Assembly (NCBI GenBank): GCA_029251375.1
Contig: JAQXDL010000006.1
Span: forward strand, 1 to 64,000
Direction of reading: 5' to 3'
Length of the DNA stretch: 64,000 bases
Source: Pseudomonadales bacterium
GTDB taxonomy: Bacteria > Pseudomonadota > Gammaproteobacteria > Pseudomonadales > Azotimanducaceae
Made by a program: the position numbers and the translations under genes. Positions 16,064 through 25,716 of this stretch are shown here, one piece after another. The notes beneath the pieces were generated by a model. It was not told the origin of the DNA and made no database searches. It saw only the letters and a list, made by a program, of their open reading frames with translations. Every line of letters begins with the position of its first letter. Position 1 is the stretch's first letter.

Positions 16064-16747
16064 CTATTGAGTCGTCCATCGCTCTACAAGAGGGTCCAAG
16101 TCTGCATAGTCGTCTATGACGATGTCTGCATCACTAAGGCCGCCGTCAGCGACGTATTGGCTGTTAATGCCGACAACGCTCATGCCTGCCGCACAGGCGG
16201 CTTGCACACCGTTTGGTGAATCTTCAAATGCGAGGCAGTCGCTCGGATTAATACCTAACCTGGCAGCGCAAAGAATAAAGATGTCTGGTGCCGGTTTGCC
16301 GTTTGCCAACTTTGTATCGTCGCCGCAAACCACTTCGTCAAATAGCCCACCCCAGTCTCGCCTTGAAAACTTCAGTTCCATCAAATGTTGATGCGAGCTG
16401 GTGGCCAAGCCAACGGGTACCTGTGCCTCAGATAGAGAACGAAGAAACTGCTCTGCGCCTGGCATGCTAGGCGCGTCCGGAAATAAATCCCGCAAATGAA
16501 TTTCACGACTGGCGAGGTATTCGGTTTCATCCATGGGCAAAGAGAAGTGGTCTATCACGATTCTTGCACTTTGACGTGAGTCACCACCCATACATTGTCG
16601 TTTCAGGGCCATGGTGAATTGCGCGCCATATGGATCGAGAACTTTCTGTGTGGCGATGGTATACAACGGCTCTGTGTCTAGCAGCGTGCCATCAAGATCA
16701 AAAATGAATGCTTTGGGTGTTTTTGAGTAGTTGCCGCTAAGCGCCAT
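16064..16747 (-). CDS. HAD-superfamily phosphatase (subclass IA)
   Basis: A 227-residue soluble phosphatase. Motif I is FIFDLDGTLLDTE, with nucleophile D17 and general acid D19. Motif II is the TSS after VGLA, motif III the Lys in NGKPAPDIF, and motif IV is AFEDSPNG. It resembles GS1-like and beta-phosphoglucomutase-like phosphatases that act on small sugar or nucleotide phosphates. The substrate is not predictable. It is followed eight bases upstream by a small unknown gene in the same direction, probably in one transcript, and is convergent with phaR. Confidence 0.88.
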   Translation of the reverse strand: MALSGNYSKTPKAFIFDLDGTLLDTEPLYTIATQKVLDPYGAQFTMALKRQCMGGDSRQSARIVIDHFSLPMDETEYLASREIHLRDLFPDAPSMPGAEQFLRSLSEAQVPVGLATSSHQHLMELKFSRRDWGGLFDEVVCGDDTKLANGKPAPDIFILCAARLGINPSDCLAFEDSPNGVQAACAAGMSVVGINSQYVADGGLSDADIVIDDYADLDPLVERWTTQ

Positions 16748-16755
16748 CTTAATGC

Positions 16756-17001
16756 CTATTTTGAATGCTGAGATGTTGATTGCTTGGATTGAAGTTCGCT
16801 GAGAAAGGGGGCGACGACTTCTTCGATCACTTCGTGTGGAATAAGACCTTCTTCATCTGAAAGCTTCTGTGCAGCTGCCGATGCAAGATTGGTTAAGTTG
16901 AAAAGGTTGAGCTGATCAAGCTGAAAAGGCGTCGATTTTTCAACAATAATGTAAGTGAGTATGAAGCTCAGTGCTTCATCGCGTGATATTCGAGTTCTCA
17001 T
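16756..17001 (-). CDS. Small protein of unknown function
   Basis: An 81-residue helical, acidic protein starting MRTRISRDEALSFILTYII. ATG 17001 is preferred to an upstream TTG at 17031, although neither has a clear Shine-Dalgarno. The C-terminal half contains LIPHEVIEEVVAPFLSELQ, a likely amphipathic helix. It lies eight bases ahead of the HAD phosphatase, suggesting co-transcription. I do not recognise the family. Confidence 0.5.
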   Translation of the reverse strand: MRTRISRDEALSFILTYIIVEKSTPFQLDQLNLFNLTNLASAAAQKLSDEEGLIPHEVIEEVVAPFLSELQSKQSTSQHSK

Positions 17002-17618
17002 GCTAGCCAGGTAGGAGATGTTTAATGGCAATGATACTTAACCCCTCGGCGTATTGTCACGTTATTGCTGGTGTTGGGTGACAGGCATCGCAAGGTTGGC
17101 TTTGCGCTTAAGTATAAGTTCTTATAAGAGAAGTCCTGCTTAGCGTAATTCAATTGTTAAAAATCGCGGCTATACATATTAAGCTTTGAAGCTCAATCAG
17201 CAGAGCAAGACCCATGAAACGTGTCAGGTTTGCAGAACGTCGATCAGGCGAGGATAGGCGAAAAATCCCAAGACGCGGGCTCAAGAGACGTTTACTTCAA
17301 TGCTGGCGGCTTTCTACTTACCGTCGGCGGTGGATTCGTCGAACCCCCTATATTCGGCGTGAAACCTATACCGTGTATATGCCCGAGAGCGTCTAGCCTT
17401 AGCGTCAGTATCCTAGCTGGGGCGACGTTCTCGGTAGCGTTGAATTCGATCTCGGAACGCCAGTTGCCCGAGTGCATGCGTCTTTCTCTCTGCACCACAA
17501 TCGGCTTGCAGCAACCGGTGTTTAGCTCCATTGCCGTCCGTCTGACGATCTCCGGTTTTCTATATTGGCATTTTAGTTCAAGCTCGTTACCATGCGATTT
17601 TTTCGGCTGAATTAAAAA
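17002..17618. other. Intergenic region without a confident gene
   Basis: About 600 bases ahead of the Gld-type ABC operon. A 60-codon plus-strand frame (17214-17396) is very Arg-rich (begins MKRVRFAERRSGEDRRK). Its ribosome site is poor, so it is only a possible small basic protein. Other frames here overlap each other and look accidental. I see no clear terminator or promoter. Confidence 0.3.
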
Positions 17619-18629
17619 ATGATACAAGTAAGCGGGTTAGAAAAAACTTTCGGTGAAAAAACCGTTATTAACAATCTGAGTTTTAGTCTGGTCTCAGGTG
17701 AGATTCTGGGTTTCCTAGGTCCTAATGGCGCTGGCAAATCGACGACGATGAAAATTTTGACTGGTTTCCTCAAACCTTCTGCCGGTAGCGTGTCGGTGTT
17801 TGGTCATGATGTATTGGCCGATCCCGTTGCTGCCCAAAAAAAAATGGGTTATTTGCCCGAAGGTGCGCCGGCCTACGAAGAAATGACTGTGCTAGCATTT
17901 TTGGAATTTATCGCTGAGATACGCGGTTTTGACGCACAACAGCGTCGCGATCGAATAACTGACGTGGTTCGTAAAATGAGTCTACAGGACGTGCTGACGC
18001 AAAAAATAGAAACCTTATCCAAGGGTTTCAAGCGCAGGGTCGGTCTTGCACAAGCGATTATCCATGATCCGGCAGTGCTCATACTGGATGAGCCAACGGA
18101 TGGCTTGGACCCCAACCAGAAGCAACAAGTGAGGGCGCTTATCCAAAGTTTATCGAAGGATAAGATTGTCATTATCTCAACCCACATTCTTGAAGAGGTC
18201 ACTGCGGTTTGTAACCGAGTGATTATTATCTCTGAAGGAAAAATGGTGGCTGATTGTTCACCCTCAGCCCTTGAGCAGGAATCTAGATATCATGGTGCAG
18301 TGACGATTCGATTAGAAGAGGCGCATCGCGAAGCTGTCTTGGCATCCATTCGCGGCTTGGCTGAAGTTGACAGTGTGGATGTTGCCTCGGTCCTAGTTGG
18401 CACCTGCGATTTGACGGTGTTCGGAAAACAAGGGGTGGAACTGTACCCTTACCTTAGTCGTTTTTTGACGCGGCAAGAACTTGTACCTTTGGGTATGTTT
18501 CAGGAAAAAGGTCGGCTTGATGACGTCTTTCGCCGCTTTACAGTCAGCGAAGGGGTGGTTGGAACAGATCTGATCAATGACGCGGCAGCTACGGAGCGGA
18601 GCGCTGCTGAAAAGAGACAAGCCTTATGA
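17619..18629 (+). CDS. ABC transporter ATPase, GldA-like
   Basis: A 336-residue ATP-binding subunit of an ABC-2 type exporter. Walker A is GPNGAGKST (residues 34-42), the signature is LSKGFKRR, Walker B is VLILDEPTDGLDPNQ, and the H-loop His lies in IISTHIL. A C-terminal extension of about 110 residues follows the ATPase core. It overlaps the permease gene by four bases, so the three genes 17619-21210 form a tightly coupled operon. This ATPase, permease and GldG-like set is widespread outside gliding bacteria; its cargo is unknown. Confidence 0.92.
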   Translation: MIQVSGLEKTFGEKTVINNLSFSLVSGEILGFLGPNGAGKSTTMKILTGFLKPSAGSVSVFGHDVLADPVAAQKKMGYLPEGAPAYEEMTVLAFLEFIAEIRGFDAQQRRDRITDVVRKMSLQDVLTQKIETLSKGFKRRVGLAQAIIHDPAVLILDEPTDGLDPNQKQQVRALIQSLSKDKIVIISTHILEEVTAVCNRVIIISEGKMVADCSPSALEQESRYHGAVTIRLEEAHREAVLASIRGLAEVDSVDVASVLVGTCDLTVFGKQGVELYPYLSRFLTRQELVPLGMFQEKGRLDDVFRRFTVSEGVVGTDLINDAAATERSAAEKRQAL

Positions 18630-19366
18630 ATCATTTAACAACCATTATGCGACGTGAGCTCAATAGCTACTTTTCTACTCAAATCGCCTACGTGTTTATC
18701 TTGATCTTCCTTATGTTATCCAGTGCATTCACCTTTTACTTGGGTGGGTTTTACGAGCGCGGCCAAGCGGACCTAAGTCCGTTTTTCAATTTCCACCCTT
18801 GGCTATATTTATTTCTTGTGCCTGCTTTGTCGATGCGCTTGTGGGCCGAAGAGCGGAAGTCTGGATCGATAGAATTGTTGCTAACCCTGCCGATCACACT
18901 GACTGAAGCAATACTCGGTAAATTCCTCGCTGCGTGGATTTTTACAGGCTTAGCCCTATCGTTAACGTTTCCACTTTGGCTGACAGTGAATTACTTGGGT
19001 GATCCAGATAACGGCGCCATCCTGGCCAGTTATGTCGGCAGCTGGCTCATGGCGGGTGGCTTTTTGGCAATAGGTTCATGTATGTCAGCGTTGAGTAAGA
19101 GTCAGGTAATCGCTTTCATACTCACGGGTCTTATTTGCCTGCTGTTTGTGTTGGCGGGTTTCCCCATGGTGTTGGGTTTGTTCGGTAGCTGGGCGCCTCA
19201 AATATTGGTTGATACGATGGCGGACTTAAGTTTCCTGACGCATTTTGCCTCTATTACCAAAGGTGTGTTGAGTTTTCAGGACTTACTCTTCTTTGTATCG
19301 TTTATTCTTGTTTGGCTTTGGGCGACACTCATTGTCGTTGAAATGAAGCGCGGAGCATCAGCATGA
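18626..19366 (+). CDS. ABC-2 type permease, GldF-like
   Basis: A 246-residue inner-membrane protein with about six hydrophobic segments. It begins MNHLTTIMRRELNSYFSTQI, typical of ABC-2 permeases that place a cytoplasmic amphipathic helix before TM1. A conserved cytoplasmic stretch, RLWAEERKSGSIELLLTLPI, follows the second segment and couples to the ATPase. Start and stop codons overlap both neighbours by four bases (ATGA), a sign of translational coupling. Role: membrane channel of the exporter. Confidence 0.9.
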   Translation: MNHLTTIMRRELNSYFSTQIAYVFILIFLMLSSAFTFYLGGFYERGQADLSPFFNFHPWLYLFLVPALSMRLWAEERKSGSIELLLTLPITLTEAILGKFLAAWIFTGLALSLTFPLWLTVNYLGDPDNGAILASYVGSWLMAGGFLAIGSCMSALSKSQVIAFILTGLICLLFVLAGFPMVLGLFGSWAPQILVDTMADLSFLTHFASITKGVLSFQDLLFFVSFILVWLWATLIVVEMKRGASA

Positions 19367-21210
19367 AGAACTTGAATAGTGCGCCGATAAAGCTAATTCT
19401 GTTGACGATAAGCTTCCTGTTGTTGACTTTAATTAGTCAGCAATTTTTCTCCAGCGCGCGACTCGATTTGTCGGAAGGAGGCATGTATACCTTGTCCGAT
19501 GGCGCCGAGAATATTGTTAGCAGTATCGAGGAACCGGTGACCTTGTCACTGTATTTTTCCGATGCAGTAAGTCGTGATCTTACCGGACTTCGAGCCTACG
19601 CAACCCAGGTTAAAGACCTGTTGCGTGAGTTCGAACTTGCTGCGCCGGGCAAAATACACCTGGAAATTATTGACCCGGAGCCCTTTTCAGAAGAAGAGGA
19701 TCAGGCCGCTGCCTATGGGTTGCAGGGGATCCCTATCAACGGTGGCGACGATCTCTATTTTGGTTTAGTCGGCACTAACGTGCAGAATGATGTTGAGGTG
19801 ATTGCGTTTTTGCAGCCGGACAAAGAAGAGTTCCTTGAGTACGATATTAGTAAGCTCCTTCATGCCCTGTCAGTGCAAGAAAAACCTAGGGTGGGAATTC
19901 TTTCGAGTTTACCTGTGCATAGCGAACTTGATATGCAGACGTTTCAAACCATGCCAGCCTGGGTCATCATCGAACAGCTTGAGCAGCTTTATGTGACGCA
20001 AAAGATTGCCATAGAAGCAGACGTGTTACCTGAGGATATTGAGTTGCTATTGCTGATTCACCCTAAAGGAATGTCTGATTCGATGCTCTATGCGATTGAT
20101 CAATTCGTCATGAACGGTGGTCGTCTGATCGCGTTTTTAGATCCACTTGCGGAGCAAGAACAACTTGGCACGAATCCAATGATGGCAACGCAGCCATCTG
20201 CTGGCTCAGATTTGAATGCATTGACCCGTGGTTGGGGCGTAACTTTGCGTGAAGATCAGGTTGTGCTCGATGCGCAGGCCGCACTGAGTGTTGCCGGTCT
20301 TAATGGTCAAGCAGTTCGACACCTTGGCATAATCGGCTTGGATAGTAGTCACTTTGTGTCGAGCGATGTTACAACCGCTAGTCTTGAAACCATTAACCTC
20401 TCGAGCGTAGGGGTGTTCGATATAGATCCAAATTCGAGCACTAATATAACAACAATTTTGTCCTCTAGTGATTACGCGTCGACGACGGACGCTATCCGAA
20501 TACAGACGTTGACCGATCCACAGGAGCTACTGAATGAGTTTTCAGCCACCAGTGAGCGCTATTCATTTGCCGTCAAAATATCAGGGCCGGCCCAAACGGC
20601 TTTTCCAGATCGAGTTAATGAGTCGGCCGACGTTGTCGTTTCATCGGCCGAAAACATCAATGTGATGTTGGTTGCCGATACAGATTTGTTGTCGGATCGT
20701 ATGTGGGTTCAAGTTCAAAGTTTTTTTGGTCAATCGGTTGTGACACCTTGGGCTAACAATGGTGATTTTGTTATCAATGCTGTCGACAACTTGGTCGGTA
20801 GTAATGATCTGATTGGTATCCGTAGTAAAGGCAAGTTCTCCAGACCCTTTAACGTCGTGTTGAATTTACGCAGGGATGCTGAGGCAAGCTATCTCACCAG
20901 TGCAAACGACCTGCAGGCTCAGCTTGAAGCGACCGAAGCAAAGCTGACGGCTTTAGAGAATCCTACCGAGCCCGGCGCAGGCTTGTCGGTTACACCCGAG
21001 CAAGAGGCTGCTTTAGTTCAGTTTCAAGACGAGAAGCTTAGGATAAGAAAAGAATTGCGAGAGGTGCGCCATCAGTTGGAAAAAGATATTCAGGCTCTCG
21101 GCTCAACGCTAAAATTTATCAACATCATTATGATGCCTCTGTTAATTGTTGCATTTATGCTATTTCTGAACTTGATTCGAACCTCTCGCCGATCAGCAGA
21201 TTACAGTTGA
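19363..21210 (+). CDS. GldG-like auxiliary component of the ABC exporter
   Basis: A 615-residue membrane-anchored protein. One N-terminal membrane segment (residues 9-25) and one C-terminal segment (about 587-605) bracket a large extracytoplasmic region. That region begins with SARLDLSEGGMYTLSDGAE, the signature of the GldG/ABC_transp_aux family. Near the C terminus a coiled-coil helix (about residues 505-580) precedes the second membrane segment. It is the third gene of the exporter operon. In Bacteroidetes GldA, GldF and GldG are linked to gliding; in Gammaproteobacteria the system's cargo is not known. Confidence 0.88.
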   Translation: MKNLNSAPIKLILLTISFLLLTLISQQFFSSARLDLSEGGMYTLSDGAENIVSSIEEPVTLSLYFSDAVSRDLTGLRAYATQVKDLLREFELAAPGKIHLEIIDPEPFSEEEDQAAAYGLQGIPINGGDDLYFGLVGTNVQNDVEVIAFLQPDKEEFLEYDISKLLHALSVQEKPRVGILSSLPVHSELDMQTFQTMPAWVIIEQLEQLYVTQKIAIEADVLPEDIELLLLIHPKGMSDSMLYAIDQFVMNGGRLIAFLDPLAEQEQLGTNPMMATQPSAGSDLNALTRGWGVTLREDQVVLDAQAALSVAGLNGQAVRHLGIIGLDSSHFVSSDVTTASLETINLSSVGVFDIDPNSSTNITTILSSSDYASTTDAIRIQTLTDPQELLNEFSATSERYSFAVKISGPAQTAFPDRVNESADVVVSSAENINVMLVADTDLLSDRMWVQVQSFFGQSVVTPWANNGDFVINAVDNLVGSNDLIGIRSKGKFSRPFNVVLNLRRDAEASYLTSANDLQAQLEATEAKLTALENPTEPGAGLSVTPEQEAALVQFQDEKLRIRKELREVRHQLEKDIQALGSTLKFINIIMMPLLIVAFMLFLNLIRTSRRSADYS

Positions 21211-21241
21211 GTCACGGTAAATTTTTATATAGGTCTAACAA

Positions 21242-22024
21242 ATGACGTACCAGCATGTTTTAGTTGAAAAGCAGGGCCACATTGCGAGGGTGATTTTGAA
21301 TCGACCTGAAGTGATGAATGCACTGAACTCAGAAATAATGACTGAGATAGAGCAGGTCGCGAATAGCTTTTTAAGTGACGAGAAGACGCGTGTCGTTATC
21401 TTTGAGGGCGCTGGCAAACACTTCTCCGCTGGTGCGGACCTAAAGCAGAAAGGCGAACCGCAGTCTCTGTTGATGCGACGGCGTTCCGCTGGGCTCGGGG
21501 CCCGAATGATTAAGGCAATCTTGGCTATCAATCAAGTCACGATTGCCGCGATACAGGGCGCTGCCTTAGGCGGCGGCGCGTGTATACCCACCGCCTGTGA
21601 TTTTAGGATAGGCTCTGACGATATCACCGTTGGCTATCCTGAGGTTAACCTCGGCATCAATCTTATGTGGCGTTCTCTGCCTTTGTGCGTGCGTCTAATA
21701 GGTCCGGCCAGGGCAAAGAAAATGATTATGCTTGGCAGTAGAGAAAACGGCACGACATTGCTGCAATGGGGCTTTCTTGATGAATTGGTTGCCAGACAGG
21801 ATCTGTCTGCTGCCAGTATGACGATGGCGCAAGCCTATGCTCAACAACCACCGATTGCGGTGCAGATGATCAAACAAAGCATCAATGCCGTAAGTAATGC
21901 GCTCGATGATGCGCTGATGCACATGGATACTGATCAGAATTTATTGAGTCAATTCAGTGACGATAGGCGTGAAGCGATAGATGCCTATTTCGACAAGCGG
22001 GATCCTGTTTATACAGGGGATTAG
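21242..22024 (+). CDS. Enoyl-CoA hydratase/isomerase family protein
   Basis: A 260-residue crotonase-fold enzyme. The two oxyanion-hole regions are visible: HFSAGADLKQ (about residues 60-69) and AALGGGACIPTACDFRIGS (about 106-124). The usual glutamate pair of classical hydratases is not evident at that site, so isomerase, hydrolase or other crotonase chemistry is possible. It stands 31 bases after the ABC operon. CoA-linked chemistry is also carried by the acyl-CoA synthetase and biotinyl carrier protein nearby. Confidence 0.85.
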   Translation: MTYQHVLVEKQGHIARVILNRPEVMNALNSEIMTEIEQVANSFLSDEKTRVVIFEGAGKHFSAGADLKQKGEPQSLLMRRRSAGLGARMIKAILAINQVTIAAIQGAALGGGACIPTACDFRIGSDDITVGYPEVNLGINLMWRSLPLCVRLIGPARAKKMIMLGSRENGTTLLQWGFLDELVARQDLSAASMTMAQAYAQQPPIAVQMIKQSINAVSNALDDALMHMDTDQNLLSQFSDDRREAIDAYFDKRDPVYTGD

Positions 22025-22058
22025 TTCGGCGCTCGTCCGGACCTTATCGTTAGCGTGA

Positions 22059-22280
22059 TTAGCTTTCGATTGTCGCCAGCACTTGATCTTCGTCAACGGA
22101 GTCTTCTTCGCTAACAAGGATTTCTTTGATAATACCGGCGCAGGGTGCTTCGACCGGGATTTCCATCTTCATGGATTCAAGGATCATAATGACATCCTCG
22201 GCTTGTACTTTATCACCGACTTTGACTTCAATTTTCCAAACGTTGCCGGTAATTTCTGACTCAACACGCTCTAGTGGCAT
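22059..22280 (-). CDS. Biotin/lipoyl-attachment (biotin carboxyl carrier-like) protein
   Basis: A 73-residue single-domain carrier protein with the biotinylation motif ESMKMEIPV, where Lys is the modification site. The rest fits a compact barrel: G-x-V-W-K-I at the start and a repeated strand ending in VLATIES. The start at ATG 22280 is preferred over an upstream in-frame codon because GTGAGG lies right ahead and the domain starts there. It would accept biotin for an acyl-CoA carboxylase; no carboxylase subunits are in this window. Lipoylation is an alternative, but the MKM context favours biotin. Confidence 0.85.
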   Translation of the reverse strand: MPLERVESEITGNVWKIEVKVGDKVQAEDVIMILESMKMEIPVEAPCAGIIKEILVSEEDSVDEDQVLATIES

Positions 22281-22437
22281 GACCTCACCTATTGATTTTA
22301 ACTTGTCTTTATTTTGCAGAGGCTGAAACGAGAGGCTGCAACGATTCAAAATCGATACAGCCAATCGAACAGAACTTTCTAGCTTTTGTGTTTCAAGATC
22401 GTATTGACGTTCTGGTCGAACGGTCTAGTCAAACAAT

Positions 22438-23520
22438 CTAGTCAAACATAATGATATGACGCGCTTCTTGACCGGACTTAAGTGCCGCTAGAGCTTCGTT
22501 GATATCGTTTAGTTTGATGTGCTTCGAAATCATTTGGTCGAGGTGCAATTTACCATCGAGGTAAAAGTCGACAAAGCGAGGCATGTCTACACGGAATCTA
22601 TTGGAGCCCATGTTTGAGCCTTGGATTTTCTTTTCTGACAGAAAGTCGACACCCTGCAGTTCAACCATTGTGCCGGGTGGGATCATACCGATGATTGTTG
22701 CTACACCACCTGGGCAGAGCATTTGGAATGACTGTTCGGCGGTAGCCTTGAGCCCAATTGCCTCAAAAGTATAATCGCAACCACCTTGCGTCATTTCGAT
22801 AACTTCGCCGACCGCATTACCAGAGCTGGCATTGACGATATCCGTTGCGCCCACAGATTTGGCTAGTTCTAATTTAGAATCGACCATGTCGACCGCGATA
22901 ATTCTTGCTGCGCCGGCAATTGCTGCGCCGTTGATTGCTGCGAGACCAACGCCGCCGCAGCCGAGGACGGCAACAGTCGAGCCTGGCTCAACTTTTGCGG
23001 TATGGAACACTGCGCCAACACCCGTTGTGGTTGAGCAGCCAATAAGTGCTGCACGATCCATTGGCATATCTTCTCTGACCTTAACCAATGCATGTTCGTG
23101 TATCAGCATGAGTTCTGCGAAAGACGAAAGGTTCAAGAATTGATGAACGGTGTCCGAGCCCTGAGCAAGACGTGGTGCTTCCTCGGCTTTTCGCGAAACT
23201 TCAGGCGAGTTACAGAGCGAGAGATGCCCCGTTAGACATTTGTTACAGTGGCCGCAAAACGCAGAAAGACAGGTGATGACATGGTCGCCTTTCTTCACGT
23301 AAGTGACGTCGGAGCCAACTTGCTCGACAACGCCGGCACTTTCATGGCCCAATATTGTCGGTAGCATGTAAGGGTAAGAGCCATCCATAAAATGTAGATC
23401 GCTGTGACAGACGCCGGCCGCTATTGGGCGAACCAAAACTTCACGTGGACCTGGCTTGGAGATCTGTACCTCTTCAATTTCCATTGGTTTGTTTGCTTCG
23501 CGCAATACGGCAGCTTTCAT
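22438..23520 (-). CDS. Zinc-dependent alcohol dehydrogenase (class III-like)
   Basis: A 360-residue medium-chain dehydrogenase. Catalytic zinc ligands are C38 (GVCHSD), H59-E60 (GHE) and a later Cys near residue 161 (IGCSTTTG). Structural zinc Cys lie at 89, 92, 95 and 103. The nucleotide-binding loop is GCGGVGL (about 190-196). NAD(H) preference is likely. It would interconvert alcohols and aldehydes or ketones; the class III-like layout also fits formaldehyde or long-chain alcohol oxidation. It is divergent from folK. Confidence 0.92.
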   Translation of the reverse strand: MKAAVLREANKPMEIEEVQISKPGPREVLVRPIAAGVCHSDLHFMDGSYPYMLPTILGHESAGVVEQVGSDVTYVKKGDHVITCLSAFCGHCNKCLTGHLSLCNSPEVSRKAEEAPRLAQGSDTVHQFLNLSSFAELMLIHEHALVKVREDMPMDRAALIGCSTTTGVGAVFHTAKVEPGSTVAVLGCGGVGLAAINGAAIAGAARIIAVDMVDSKLELAKSVGATDIVNASSGNAVGEVIEMTQGGCDYTFEAIGLKATAEQSFQMLCPGGVATIIGMIPPGTMVELQGVDFLSEKKIQGSNMGSNRFRVDMPRFVDFYLDGKLHLDQMISKHIKLNDINEALAALKSGQEARHIIMFD

Positions 23521-23569
23521 CGATTTTTCCTCGTTGCTTTGTTAATTTAACTGAATAATTAAAACTACC

Positions 23570-24169
23570 ATGAAAAGAAAGCGAAAAGCTATGCGCAGAA
23601 ATGATGGGTCGGATGTCGGGTCGACGGTCTCGCCTCAAGTGGTGTCGAAAGCTGAAGTCATCGTTGCTTTAGGCTCAAATCTTGGCAATCGAAACGATTA
23701 TCTGGATGAAGCCATCTGCGCCCTGGAAACCCTCATTGGTCCGGTTCAGGTGTCGTCGCGGTGGGTGTCAGCGCCGGTGACTGAAGCTGATGCGGATGAA
23801 GCAGTTGGTGAGCAAAAACTGCAAGATCAGTACGTCAATATGGTGCTAATTGGGTCGACCGAGTTATCACCTCTGCAGCTTTTAGCGGAAACCCAGAAGA
23901 TTGAGGTAACCCTTGGTAGGCCCGCGCAGCATGGATTTCATACGCCTAGGACGATAGATATCGATTTAATCGCGATCGATGAGGTGCAACTTGTCAGTGA
24001 AACATTGACCTTACCGCACAAGGAAGCGGTGAACCGTCTGTTTGTCTTGTTGCCTTTGGCAGAACTGCGGCCGGACTATTGTTTTGCAAGGCAAAAGCAG
24101 TCAATTGCGCAATTAATCGCCCAAGCGCCGCAAATAGCCATTAGTCTTCAGAATACTGTGGCAGGTTGA
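23570..24169 (+). CDS. folK: 2-amino-4-hydroxy-6-hydroxymethyldihydropteridine pyrophosphokinase
   Basis: Folate-pathway enzyme that transfers pyrophosphate from ATP to 6-hydroxymethyl-dihydropterin. The HPPK pattern is clear: VALGSNLGNR near the start, LLAETQKIEVTLGR, and the catalytic PRTIDIDLIAID (about residues 129-140). LPHKEAVNRLFVLLPLAEL closes the domain. The N terminus has about 28 extra residues, so the true start may be further in. It is about 199 aa against about 160 in E. coli. No folP or panB adjoins it. Confidence 0.93.
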   Translation: MKRKRKAMRRNDGSDVGSTVSPQVVSKAEVIVALGSNLGNRNDYLDEAICALETLIGPVQVSSRWVSAPVTEADADEAVGEQKLQDQYVNMVLIGSTELSPLQLLAETQKIEVTLGRPAQHGFHTPRTIDIDLIAIDEVQLVSETLTLPHKEAVNRLFVLLPLAELRPDYCFARQKQSIAQLIAQAPQIAISLQNTVAG

Positions 24170-24177
24170 CGGTCGTA

Positions 24178-25713
24178 TCAACGGGCCGGTGAGTCCGCTG
24201 GCCAGTAACTGTCGCGGAGTTTTTTCTTGTAGAGTTTACCGGTGGGGTGTCGAGGCAGGCGAGTCGTGAAGTCGAGACTTCTAGGGCACTTAACATGTGA
24301 AAGCTGAGTGCGACACCATTCGATTAGCGACACGCTTAGGTCGTTAGACGCTTCTTCAGGGCGCGTAAGTTCAACCACAGCTTTTACTTCTTCGCCGAAC
24401 TCGCTATTGGGAACGCCAAAAACAGCCACGTCTGCGACCGCTTCATGCAGAATTAATATGTTCTCGACTTCCTGTGGGTAGATATTCACGCCACCGGAGA
24501 TGATCATAAAAGATTTTCTGTCCTTCAAATACAAATAGCCTTGCTCGTCAAGATAGCCAATATCACCAAGCGTCGACCAACCTAATGTATTTTTCGCCTC
24601 GGCTGTTTTAGCGGGGTCTTTGTAGTAGCTGAAATCGGAACCATTCGCGAAGAAGACCTGACCCGTCTCACCAATCGCGAGTTCGGTGCCGTTTTCATCC
24701 AAAATGTGTAATTCACCATGTATGGCGCGCCCGACGCTGCCTTTGTGGCTAAGCCACTGCAGCGAGGTGATTGCAGTTGAGCCGTTCGCTTCTGTGCCTG
24801 AGTAGTATTCATATAAAACCGGGCCGAGCCAATCGATCATGGCTTGCTTAATGTCTACCGGGCAGGGTGCGGCGGCGTGAATCAGGTGTGTCAGCGAAGA
24901 CAAATCATATTGTTGACGAATATCGCTGGGAAGTTTCAGAAGCCTGACAAACATCGTCGGTACCCACTGGCTGTGGGTGATGCGGTTTGCCTCGATAAGA
25001 CGCATGGCTTGTTCAGGATCGAATTTTTCCATGATCGTTGATGTGCCGCCAAGTCTCGTCACCATCATGTTGTACCGCAGTGGCGCGGAGTGATAAAGAG
25101 GCGCGGTCGACAGGTAGCGACACCCAGCGGTCATGTTGTGTAGCGCCACGCGAGTGGTAAATAGGCTTGATACGGTGCCCAGCGGCGCCTGTGTCAGTGA
25201 GAATCGAACCCCTTTGGGTTGCCCCGTTGTGCCGGATGAGTAGATCATCTCCGCACCTTCAGATTCATCATCAATAGGCGTTGTGGGGAAATTTGCGCGT
25301 TGCTGTTGCCAACTATCTGGATCGTTTAGCGGGCCCTCATCATCGACTAAAAATACCTTTAGATGAATGAGTTTGTCTGTATCTAACTTGCTGAGCAGGT
25401 TAGATTGGGTAACGAGTATTTTGACGTCGGAATTTTCTAAAATATAGTGAATTTCATCGCGCAGAAACAGGGTGCTGATGGGTGTGTAGTACAGACCTGA
25501 GCGTTGTGCAGCCCAGGTGATCTTTAAGTATTCCACATGATTTGGTAGCAGTATGGCAATGCCGTCTGAGGGTTTCAGACCAAGCTGGCGAAATAGATGG
25601 GCACCCTGATTTGAGTGCTGTTCGAGTTCAGAATAGCTGACTGAGATGCCCGATGCAGCCATTTGATAGGCAATTTTGCTGGGGTTGGATGCTGCGTGTC
25701 GCCCTGGGTACAA
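24178..25713 (-). CDS. AMP-dependent acyl-CoA synthetase/ligase
   Basis: A 511-residue member of the ANL superfamily that activates a carboxylic acid with ATP and then forms the CoA thioester. The P-loop motif is YSSGTTGQPKG. Further on are YEYYSGTEANGS (A5-type motif), STLGDIGYLDEQGYL and GGVNIYPQEVEN (hinge), and the catalytic Lys in the C-terminal PTGKLYKKKL. The substrate cannot be read; the fatty-acid context is suggestive. It begins three bases after the end of the DUF1820 gene and is probably co-transcribed with it. Confidence 0.92.
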   Translation of the reverse strand: MYPGRHAASNPSKIAYQMAASGISVSYSELEQHSNQGAHLFRQLGLKPSDGIAILLPNHVEYLKITWAAQRSGLYYTPISTLFLRDEIHYILENSDVKILVTQSNLLSKLDTDKLIHLKVFLVDDEGPLNDPDSWQQQRANFPTTPIDDESEGAEMIYSSGTTGQPKGVRFSLTQAPLGTVSSLFTTRVALHNMTAGCRYLSTAPLYHSAPLRYNMMVTRLGGTSTIMEKFDPEQAMRLIEANRITHSQWVPTMFVRLLKLPSDIRQQYDLSSLTHLIHAAAPCPVDIKQAMIDWLGPVLYEYYSGTEANGSTAITSLQWLSHKGSVGRAIHGELHILDENGTELAIGETGQVFFANGSDFSYYKDPAKTAEAKNTLGWSTLGDIGYLDEQGYLYLKDRKSFMIISGGVNIYPQEVENILILHEAVADVAVFGVPNSEFGEEVKAVVELTRPEEASNDLSVSLIEWCRTQLSHVKCPRSLDFTTRLPRHPTGKLYKKKLRDSYWPADSPAR

Positions 25714-25716
25714 AAC

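Noticed and set aside
17214-17396. Arg-rich 60-codon frame
   Set aside because: Poor ribosome site, extreme composition and overlapping frames of equal quality; not called as a gene.
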